Shown here: positions 31,922-38,050 of the stretch, in pieces | Layout of the letters: every line of letters begins with the position of its first letter | Numbering within the stretch: the stretch's first letter is position 1 | Assembly (NCBI RefSeq): GCF_014831675.1 | Contig: NZ_VJXY01000058.1 | Location: 1 to 38,050, forward strand | From: Komarekiella delphini-convector SJRDD-AB1 | GTDB taxonomy: Bacteria; Cyanobacteriota; Cyanobacteriia; Cyanobacteriales; Nostocaceae | DNA: 38,050 nt | Direction: 5' to 3' | Notes under the pieces: generated by a model | Seen by the model: only the letters and a program-made list of their open reading frames with translations | Databases searched by the model: none | Told to the model about the DNA's origin: nothing | Made by a program: the position numbers and the translations under genes

Positions 31922-33049
31922 ATGCTGCCAGTTATTGAAAGCATTGTATTACGTCAAATGGCTTCGGGCGATCGCTTATACTTACAACTATACAAATTCA
32001 TTGGCGCTCGACCCGGTAAAAAGGTTTATATTCAATCTAATCTGCACGGTGCAGAGATTGCTGGTAATGCTGTTATTCACCAACTAATTGAGTTTTTGCT
32101 AACTCTAAATAATGCTGATTTAACTGGAGAAATTTGGCTGGTTCCTGTTTGTAATCCAATGGGTACAAATGAACGCGCTCAGCATTTCTCTCCTGGGCGG
32201 TATTGTGTTTACGAAGCCAAAGACTGGAACCGAATATTTTGGGACTATGAAAAAGAAGCTAATGACTTAATAGCTTTTACTAAATCTCAACTTTATGTTG
32301 ATAAAGAGGTCGTTAGACAAAATTATTTAACTCTAATTCAAGAACAATTTGCCAAACTTCTAGAAAAAATTAGTTCTCCTAGTAGCGTACCTTACACTGA
32401 AAGGTTTCGCTACCAATTACAATCTTTAAGTTTAGATGCAGACTACTTAATTGATTTACACAGTTCTACAAATAAAGCATTAGACTACCTTTATTACTTC
32501 CGTAATCGCGAAGATAGTGCAAAATACTTCCTGTTAGATTTTGGAATTTTACTTGATAAGTATGATGGGGATGCTTTTGATGAGGCGTTTATTAAACCTT
32601 GGTTAGCACTGGAAGCTTCTTTTAAAGAGTTTGGTCGAGATATCAGGTTTGATATGGAAGCTTGGACACTGGAATTAGGAACAGGAATGCAAATGAATCC
32701 TGATTCGGTCGCCAAAGGTGTCCGGGGTGTGAAAAACTATTTAGTGCAAAAAGCTGTATTGCAAATCCCTGATTTCTCACATAACACAAAAACCCATGAA
32801 ATGACTTTTGCGTCTAGCAGTAACAGAAAAAAATATTATGCGATCGCAGGTGGTATGATTCAATCCAGAATTGAATTAGGTAGCTTAGTCAAAGCTGGAG
32901 AAAAACTTTATCAAATTCTTAGTTTTAATAAAGAAGGTAAGTTACCAAACGTAATTGATGTCTGCGCTCAGCAGGACGGTTTAGTTTATGATGTCGCAAT
33001 TAATCAAGCTGTGAATGAAGGCGAGTTTGTACTGGGAATTGTTAGTTAG
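31922..33049 (+). CDS. Succinylglutamate desuccinylase/aspartoacylase-family zinc hydrolase
   Basis: A 375-residue M14-like protein. The zinc ligands are His42 and Glu45 in SNLHGAEIAGN and the His in LIDLHSST (about residue 183). The probable general base Glu lies in TLELGTGMQM (about 252). VPVCNPMGTNERAQ and a C-terminal beta domain (GGMIQSRIELGSLVKAGEKLYQIL) match the family. Members cleave N-acyl amino acids or related amides in the cytoplasm. The substrate is not known here. It follows the HicB-like gene by 28 bp. Confidence 0.87.
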   Translation: MLPVIESIVLRQMASGDRLYLQLYKFIGARPGKKVYIQSNLHGAEIAGNAVIHQLIEFLLTLNNADLTGEIWLVPVCNPMGTNERAQHFSPGRYCVYEAKDWNRIFWDYEKEANDLIAFTKSQLYVDKEVVRQNYLTLIQEQFAKLLEKISSPSSVPYTERFRYQLQSLSLDADYLIDLHSSTNKALDYLYYFRNREDSAKYFLLDFGILLDKYDGDAFDEAFIKPWLALEASFKEFGRDIRFDMEAWTLELGTGMQMNPDSVAKGVRGVKNYLVQKAVLQIPDFSHNTKTHEMTFASSSNRKKYYAIAGGMIQSRIELGSLVKAGEKLYQILSFNKEGKLPNVIDVCAQQDGLVYDVAINQAVNEGEFVLGIVS

Positions 33050-33090
<41 letters not shown>

Positions 33091-33147
33091 AGGGTCAATT
33101 GTAATTTTTCTTCCCCCACTCCTCCACTCCTCTACTCAGCACTAAAT

Positions 33148-34245
33148 TTAGTCGCCTAAATAAATACCCATACCGCGAGCGGTTTTAACCAAAGTACCAT
33201 TGGGATTGACGGCGCTATATTGAGCGATCGCTTCTGTAATTGGTACACTTAATACTCGGCGATTTTGCCATGTTACCATGTGATCGTATTTACCTTCTGC
33301 AATGAGATTAACCGCTGCAACGCCAAACACGGTTGCAACTAATCTATCCAATGGTGAAGCGGTTCCACCACGTTGAATGTGTCCTAAAACTGTGACTCGC
33401 GTTTCTACGCCAATATGCTGGATGATTTTATCGGCTAAGTATTCACCAATTCCACCATATCGAGATTGACCTAAGCGATTTGTAATCGTCACATTTTCCC
33501 CATCTTGGGTACGAACTGCTTCAGAAACAATAATCAAACAATAGTTTTTGCCTTTTTCTTGGCGTTCTTTGATTTTGTGGCAAATGTGATCAACTGTGTA
33601 GGGTATTTCGGGAATTAAAATTACGTTTGCTCCTCCAGCAATTCCCGCAGCTATTGCTATGTGTCCTGCATCACGCCCCATAACTTCTAAAATCATGACT
33701 CGGCTATGACTAGCAGCGGTAAAATGTAAACGATCTAAGGCTTCTGTGGCAATATTGACCGCTGTATCAAAACCGATAGCATGTTCAGTCACGCCAATAT
33801 CGTTATCAATAGTTTTGGGAATACCAACTAGGTTAATACCGCCTTGTTGCGCTAAACGACGGAGAATTGCTAAACTACCATCGCCACCAATCCCAATCAA
33901 AGCGTCTAACCTTAGTTCATGGTAGCCTGCAATGATTTCTTTGGAGCGATCGCATACACTTCCATCTGGCATCGGAAAGGCAAAAGGATCGCCTTTATTG
34001 GTTGTACCCAACATTGTGCCACCCGCAGTTAATAGCGAGTCTACTTGATCAATTTCTAGCTTTGTGGCTTGCGGCGGATGTGCCATTAATCCTAGAGTAG
34101 CTTGACGAATTCCCAAAACCTCCCAGTCGTAGGTATTCACGGCACAATTTACTACAGCTCTAATGACAGCATTTAAGCCAGAACAATCTCCTCCACTAGT
34201 CAGAATTCCAATGCGTTTGCGTTCTCCCATATCTTTTTTTGACAT
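33148..34245 (-). CDS. pfkA: 6-phosphofructokinase
   Basis: Phosphorylates fructose 6-phosphate in glycolysis. The 365-residue protein has GILTSGGDCSGLNAVIR at the N-terminus, GIGGDGS at 118-124, PKTIDND at 143-149 with catalytic Asp147, and EVMGRDAGHIA, LGHIQRGG and YGGIGEYLADKI. Gly123 (the E. coli Gly104 position) points to ATP use, while Lys144 (E. coli Gly124) is the residue seen in PPi-dependent and long-chain types. The Gly/Lys combination marks the ATP-dependent 'clade X' group common in cyanobacteria. The gene is divergent from era across a duplicated leader. Confidence 0.94.
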   Translation of the reverse strand: MSKKDMGERKRIGILTSGGDCSGLNAVIRAVVNCAVNTYDWEVLGIRQATLGLMAHPPQATKLEIDQVDSLLTAGGTMLGTTNKGDPFAFPMPDGSVCDRSKEIIAGYHELRLDALIGIGGDGSLAILRRLAQQGGINLVGIPKTIDNDIGVTEHAIGFDTAVNIATEALDRLHFTAASHSRVMILEVMGRDAGHIAIAAGIAGGANVILIPEIPYTVDHICHKIKERQEKGKNYCLIIVSEAVRTQDGENVTITNRLGQSRYGGIGEYLADKIIQHIGVETRVTVLGHIQRGGTASPLDRLVATVFGVAAVNLIAEGKYDHMVTWQNRRVLSVPITEAIAQYSAVNPNGTLVKTARGMGIYLGD

Positions 34246-34525
34246 TTTGATCCAAATATATTTAGTAGTAGATTAAACTTAAGCCAGGGTTAGTAGTAGA
34301 TTAAACTCAGCAAAAGTTCTTTCTGTAAATGCCAAAGTAATTTTATGTTTGTTTTGTGTCTAAAAACAAAACAAAGTTATCTCAGCTGTAAAATATAAGT
34401 GTAGAACCAGTAGTAGATTAAACGTAAGTAAAAAGCAATCCCCGAAAATATAGGGTGATTTTATGCTTGTTTCGTGTATAAGAAAAAACCAAGTTATCCC
34501 AACTGTAAAATATGAGGGTGGAGCC
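34246..34525. repeat. 117-bp imperfect tandem duplication in the pfkA-era spacer
   Basis: Segments 34292-34408 and 34409-34525 align over 117 bp without net gaps, with shared blocks AGTAGTAGATTAAAC, ATTTTATG(T/C)TTGTTT, AAGTTATC and CTGTAAAATAT. A third copy of AGTAGTAGATTAAAC lies at 34264-34278. The second copy ends inside the first codons of era. The ATG at 34512 corresponds to ATA in the first copy. Confidence 0.75.
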
Positions 34526-34529
34526 AAAG

Positions 34530-35486
34530 GTGACTAGTATTGATAATTACAACTTCTCTTTTTCAGGAGAAGTCACAATTCCCCAGGCTCCTCCTGAATT
34601 TAGATCAGGTTTTATCGGCATTATTGGGCGTCCTAATGTCGGTAAATCTACTTTAATGAATCAATTAGTAGGGCAGAAAATTGCCATAACATCACCGATA
34701 GCACAAACTACACGTAACCGTTTGCGTGGTATTTTAACCACACCAGAGGCGCAGTTAATTTTTGTAGATACACCAGGAATTCATAAACCCCATCATCAAT
34801 TGGGAGAAGTTTTGGTACAGAATGCCAAAATTGCCATTGAATCTGTAGATGTAATATTGTTTGTAGTAGATGGTTCGGTAGCCTGTGGCGCAGGCGATCG
34901 CTATATTGCTGATTTGCTATGTCGCAGCAAAACACCGCTAATTGTGGGTGTAAATAAAAGCGATCAACAACCTCAAGATTCTCAACTTCTAGATGATACT
35001 TACGCTGAAATGGCTAAGTTTCATGAATGGGAAATCGTAAAATTTTCTGCCAAGACTAGTGCAGGATTACCACAACTTCAAAAATTATTAATTGGACATT
35101 TAGAAACGGGCCCTTTATACTATCCGCCTGACTTGGTAACTGATCAGCCAGAACGCTTCATTATGGGCGAATTAATCCGAGAACAAATTTTATTGTTAAC
35201 TCGTGAGGAAGTGCCTCATTCAGTGGCGATCGCCATTGATTTAGTAGAAGAAACTCCCAGTATTACTCGTGTACTCGCAACTATAAATGTCGAGCGCGAT
35301 TCCCAAAAAGGAATACTAATTGGTAAAGGTGGATCGATGCTCAAAGCAATTGGTAGCGCAGCTCGTGAACAAATCCAAAAATTAATTGCTGGCAAAGTTT
35401 ACCTGGAACTATTTGTGAAAGTCCAGCCAAAATGGCGGCATTCTAGGATAAGTTTAGCAGAGTTAGGCTACCGCGTGGAAGAATAG
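34530..35486 (+). CDS. era: GTPase Era
   Basis: An essential-type GTPase that binds 16S rRNA and helps mature the 30S subunit. The N-terminal G domain shows GIIGRPNVGKST (G1), the TT switch I in AQTTRNRLRG, FVDTPGIHK (G3) and VNKSD (G4). The C-terminal KH domain has GILIGKGGSMLKAIGSAARE. A GTG start at 34530 was chosen because GGTGGAG lies seven bases upstream. The in-frame ATG at 34512 would add six residues (MRVEPK) with no ribosome binding site, and it lies in a duplicated leader. About 318 residues is normal for Era with the cyanobacterial N-terminal extension. Confidence 0.93.
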   Translation: MTSIDNYNFSFSGEVTIPQAPPEFRSGFIGIIGRPNVGKSTLMNQLVGQKIAITSPIAQTTRNRLRGILTTPEAQLIFVDTPGIHKPHHQLGEVLVQNAKIAIESVDVILFVVDGSVACGAGDRYIADLLCRSKTPLIVGVNKSDQQPQDSQLLDDTYAEMAKFHEWEIVKFSAKTSAGLPQLQKLLIGHLETGPLYYPPDLVTDQPERFIMGELIREQILLLTREEVPHSVAIAIDLVEETPSITRVLATINVERDSQKGILIGKGGSMLKAIGSAAREQIQKLIAGKVYLELFVKVQPKWRHSRISLAELGYRVEE

Positions 35487-35489
35487 GAA

Positions 35490-35700
35490 AATCAGTTAAC
35501 ATAATTCGTAATTGATAATTTGTAATTCGTAGTTACAATCAGTGTTAGCTCTGAACCCACCACTCTTTTACAAAGTTAAGATCGCGCCCGCTTCCGGCGC
35601 TCTTACTTTGCGCTGATTGAAGCCCACCAAATTTTTGATTTGGTGGGGGCTATGACACGAAGTAATTACGAATTACGAATTACGAATTAGTAATTATTTG
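35490..35700. repeat. AATTACG heptamers and a palindrome after era
   Basis: Heptamer runs (AATTCGTAATTGATAATTTGT at about 35500, and AATTACGAATTACGAATTAC at about 35666-35690) flank a GC-rich patch and a perfect hairpin, CCCACCAAAT (35623-35632) with ATTTGGTGGG (35638-35647). The hairpin may end the era transcript. No gene is present. Confidence 0.65.
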
Positions 35701-35814
35701 GTCAAGAGCATCGAAGTTCTGTTTGCCGGAAGCCGGCGTTTAGACTTCTCTCAAGGTCAAAATTAATCACTTCTGTCTCCTGACTTTTGTCTCCTAAACT
35801 TCTAACTGATAAAA

Positions 35815-36492
35815 ATGTCTCCAAATACTGGTTATCCTTTAAATTTACCTGCTAATGCTTCCCCATTGCGGGTGTTGATTGTTGAGGATGATCCGATGAT
35901 GCAACTGGGACTAGAGCAATCGCTCATGGCCCATCCCCAATTAGAGATTGTTGGACAAGCAGAAGATGGCTATTTGGGAGTCCAAGCAGCACTGCGACTG
36001 AAGCCTGATTTAGTTGTTATGGATATTGGATTACCGCGACTCGATGGAATTGCAGCGACACAGCAAATTAAGGCTGCACTACCGACAACTCACGTAGTGA
36101 TGCTAACATCCCACACAACAGAGACAGAAATTATTGCTGCACTGTCTAGCGGTGCAGATGCATATTGTATCAAAGGTGCAAGTGTAGAAAGGCTATTGAG
36201 TGCGATCGCCGCCGCAGTTGATGGAGCAGCCTATCTCGATCCTCAAATTGCTCGGCGAGTAATTGATAATCTTAAACCGCCTTCACCTACCAGTAACGCT
36301 GCTAACTTGTCCGGGCGTGAATTAGAAGTATTGAAACTCATGGTAGACGGGTTGAGCAATCCAGAGATCGCCCAAAAACTCTATCTCAGTCCCAACACTG
36401 TTAAAACTCACGTCAGAGGGATTATGAACAAACTAGCAGTTGACGATCGCGTCCAAGCAGCAGTTGTCGCGCTCCGTTCTGGTTTGGTTTGA
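35815..36492 (+). CDS. NarL/FixJ-type response regulator
   Basis: A 225-residue two-domain regulator. The receiver domain (about 18-135) has the acidic pair in VEDD, phosphoacceptor Asp70 in VVMDIGLPRLDG, the Thr in MLTSH and Lys120 in CIKGAS. The LuxR-type helix-turn-helix (about 162-225) has LSGRELEVLKLMVDGLSNPE with EIAQKLYLSPNTVKTHV and NKLAVDDRVQAAVVA. All phosphorylation residues are intact, so it should be controlled by a sensor kinase, but none is encoded nearby. The target genes are unknown. The N-terminal 17 residues are a disordered-looking extension. Confidence 0.92.
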   Translation: MSPNTGYPLNLPANASPLRVLIVEDDPMMQLGLEQSLMAHPQLEIVGQAEDGYLGVQAALRLKPDLVVMDIGLPRLDGIAATQQIKAALPTTHVVMLTSHTTETEIIAALSSGADAYCIKGASVERLLSAIAAAVDGAAYLDPQIARRVIDNLKPPSPTSNAANLSGRELEVLKLMVDGLSNPEIAQKLYLSPNTVKTHVRGIMNKLAVDDRVQAAVVALRSGLV

Positions 36493-36606
36493 TTAGGCTT
36501 TTATAATCTCAAGCACGTTTATCATGTTTATATAGTTGAGGACGCACAAATGTGCATCTTCACTAAAGCCGATTTATTTGTTGCAAAGTTTTTTGAAAAT
36601 GATCTA

Positions 36607-36834
36607 TTAAAAACTATTGGGGTCTAAATTAACAGGAAATAAAAAAATTTCCTTACCTGCTAACTTTGCTTGGTGATATAGCAAAATTGCTTTTCCCAAG
36701 TAACAATATTTAATTGGAACCCACCCGTCATTATAAAAATAGACTGTCACTCGGCTCATTGCAGACTGTTCCATCGGCAATGGAATGTGCCAGGACGAGT
36801 CCATAATTATTTGAACCTTACCTGTCGAGTCCAT
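36607..36834 (-). CDS. Small hypothetical protein, 75 residues
   Basis: Not recognised. The ATG is preceded by GAGG at suitable spacing, and the product is compact and aromatic-rich (SSWHIPLPMEQSAMSRVTVY, then FYNDGWVPIKYCYLG and FLFPVNLDPNSF), resembling a small soluble beta-rich domain. It has no signal peptide or membrane span. It lies between the response regulator and the Crp/Fnr gene, convergent with the former. Composition and ribosome binding site favour a real gene. Confidence 0.55.
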   Translation of the reverse strand: MDSTGKVQIIMDSSWHIPLPMEQSAMSRVTVYFYNDGWVPIKYCYLGKAILLYHQAKLAGKEIFLFPVNLDPNSF

Positions 36835-37006
36835 GCTTTGAACCTCACCTGTGTTAGGTATATTTACTCTGACTGATTTAGAGTAGTTCTCGCAACTATC
36901 ATAAGTAAGAAGTCATCTCACTCTTATGATTAAGCTGAACTTCTCCCCCATTTAAATATACTAAACATACCGAAAAAGCTTATAGTGTTCATTAGCAGTA
37001 TTCCGC

Positions 37007-37705
37007 CTATTCTATGTCTCCAGAAGCGATCGCATCTAATTTCTGGGCATCAAGTATCGTAATCTGACCACCCCGACTATAAGCAACTACTGAGTTAATA
37101 CTTTTAATTAAACGCACGCATTCTTCATAAGTAATTCCACTACTCCGAGCCATCCGGTAGTAAGATAATTTGACTTTTAAAGATGTACCTTGGGGACTTG
37201 ATTTAGTTCCAAATTCGGTAGCAAAATATTGAATTAACCTAGCAAGACGAACAATAGCTCTTTCAGAAACTAATCCGTGAACTGTTTCATGAAGTAGCTG
37301 AATCCGAGTGTTAAAAATCATCAGCATCCGTAAGGCAATATCAGGATTTTGTTGAATAGCTTTTAATAAAGCATCTCGCTGGATACTGAGAATTTCACAA
37401 TCAGATTCAGCAGTTACAGTCGCCGGAGAAATTCCATTTCCTAATAAGGCAGGTGCAGCAAAAATTTCACCAGCAGCCAAGGCGCGGAGAATAGTTTCTT
37501 TTCCTGTTGTTGCTATTTTAGTAACTTGAATTGAGCCGCTGACAACAGCATATAACTTTGCTGGTAAGCGATCGCCCTCGTGCAAAATAATCTCCCCTTT
37601 GGGATGGTGTTGCACCAAAGTGTGAGGTTGCAAACTTTTTTGATCTGCTGTTTCTAAACCTGCAAACACGATAATTTGTGAAAGTTGTTCAAGGGATGCC
37701 TGCAT
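37007..37705 (-). CDS. Crp/Fnr-family transcriptional regulator
   Basis: A 232-residue protein with an N-terminal cyclic-nucleotide-binding-like barrel (about 10-130: HPKGEIILHEGDRLPAKLYAVVSG, ILRALAAGEIFAAPALLG) and a long dimerisation helix (LRMLMIFNTRIQLLHETVHG). A C-terminal winged helix follows (LKVKLSYYRMARSSGITYEECVRLIKSI). The phosphate-binding cassette does not match the cAMP-binding consensus closely (no clear GE-x(8)-RSA), so the ligand, if any, is uncertain. It is not NtcA, whose recognition helix differs. Heptamer repeats start three bases upstream of its start codon. Confidence 0.88.
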   Translation of the reverse strand: MQASLEQLSQIIVFAGLETADQKSLQPHTLVQHHPKGEIILHEGDRLPAKLYAVVSGSIQVTKIATTGKETILRALAAGEIFAAPALLGNGISPATVTAESDCEILSIQRDALLKAIQQNPDIALRMLMIFNTRIQLLHETVHGLVSERAIVRLARLIQYFATEFGTKSSPQGTSLKVKLSYYRMARSSGITYEECVRLIKSINSVVAYSRGGQITILDAQKLDAIASGDIE

Positions 37706-37708
37706 AAG

Positions 37709-37820
37709 GCTAATTCGTAATTCGTAATTCGTAATTCGTAATGACGTTCCTGCGGACGCTCGTTCCTCGCTATCGCTTCGCTAACGCTAACGCTGCGCTA
37801 ACGTAATTCGTAATTAAGAG
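37709..37820. repeat. TTCGTAA heptamers enclosing a GC-rich short repeat
   Basis: At least four tandem TTCGTAA units (37711-37740), a GC-rich core (GACGTTCCTGCGGACGCTCG ... CGCTAACGCTGCGCTAACG) and further heptamers. It is an inverted and longer relative of 16836-16898, with an extra internal module. Confidence 0.8.
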
Positions 37821-37942
37821 GCGTTAGATTTGACAGTTATCAGTTTTTTCTGACCACTGTTTTAATCTAGGTTTCCAGGTTTGAATTGGTGTGGGACTTC
37901 TCCCGTGTGGAGAATTGTATAAGTAGTAGTCAACCAAGAAAA

Positions 37943-38050
37943 TTATGACAGGTGTAAATTAGGATATAACCGTTGGAATTTCACTCTGGCATCTGAAGCT
38001 GCAAAACGCCAATCGATTTTAGCTTTCTGCTGGTTACGCTCCTTTTCCCA
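37943..38050 (-). CDS. C-terminal end of an IS630-type transposase (partial at window edge)
   Basis: Thirty-five codons and a TAA run in from the right edge. The translation ERNQQKAKIDWRFAASDAR followed by VKFQRLYPN matches the conserved tail of cyanobacterial IS630-family transposases (W-x-x-x-R-N-x-x-x-x-x-x-D-W-x-F-x-x-x-D-A-R-x-x-x-x-R-L-Y-P). The catalytic DDE domain lies outside the window, so completeness and activity cannot be judged. Identification is from the recalled tail pattern only. Confidence 0.65.
   Translation of the reverse strand, partial: WEKERNQQKAKIDWRFAASDARVKFQRLYPNLHLS

Overview
The window comes from a filamentous, heterocyst-forming cyanobacterium of the Nostoc/Anabaena type. 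The signs are many HIP1-type GCGATCGC octamers, heptanucleotide tandem repeats (TTCGTAA, CCAATGA, GGAGACA), many short palindromic dispersed repeats, a petL gene, and a hetP-family gene with two HetR-box-like palindromes upstream. Most genes are core metabolism or common accessory genes. The gaps between them are unusually rich in repeats, some of which have entered reading frames.

Layout. 1-5.5 kb: a UbiH-like FAD hydroxylase whose last codons and stop lie in a dispersed palindrome, a phytanoyl-CoA-dioxygenase-like enzyme, and a periplasmic Slt-type lytic transglycosylase. 5.6-6.4 kb: a nested miniature-element block and a 21-bp tandem array. 6.4-13.4 kb: a divergent two-partner secretion locus, made of a TpsB/FhaC-like outer-membrane transporter and a giant TpsA exoprotein. 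The exoprotein carries a C-terminal CHAT cysteine-protease domain and has a broken family-2 glycosyltransferase joined in front of its signal peptide. 13.4-16.8 kb: a Uma2 nuclease-like gene with an in-frame repeat insertion, aroB, petL, a repeat cluster and glutaminase. 16.9-23.3 kb: a thioredoxin/NHL protein, a DUF952 protein, an AtzG/AtzE-type amidase pair, two overlapping GNAT genes and a 5'-nucleotidase-like phosphoesterase.

23.4-27 kb: two back-to-back gene remnants (one of the Trypco1/CU044_2847 family), a RAYT transposase with its REP palindromes on both sides and inside it, and a GH116 glucosylceramidase-like enzyme. 27-31 kb: a gene-poor stretch with an orphan hypothetical gene, paired HetR-box-like sites, a hetP-family gene that may be shortened by a stop codon, and a candidate two-hairpin small RNA resembling Yfr2. 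30.9-33 kb: a decayed antitoxin gene, a 63-bp array, an orphan HicB-like gene and an aspartoacylase-like M14 protein. 33.1-38 kb: pfkA and era divergent across a duplicated leader, a NarL-type response regulator, a small hypothetical gene, a Crp/Fnr regulator and the tail of an IS630-type transposase at the right edge.

The strongest candidate for an undescribed system is the secreted TpsA-CHAT exoprotein with its divergent TpsB. The HetR-box pair with hetP, and the candidate small RNA downstream of it, come next. No tRNA, rRNA or CRISPR array was seen.
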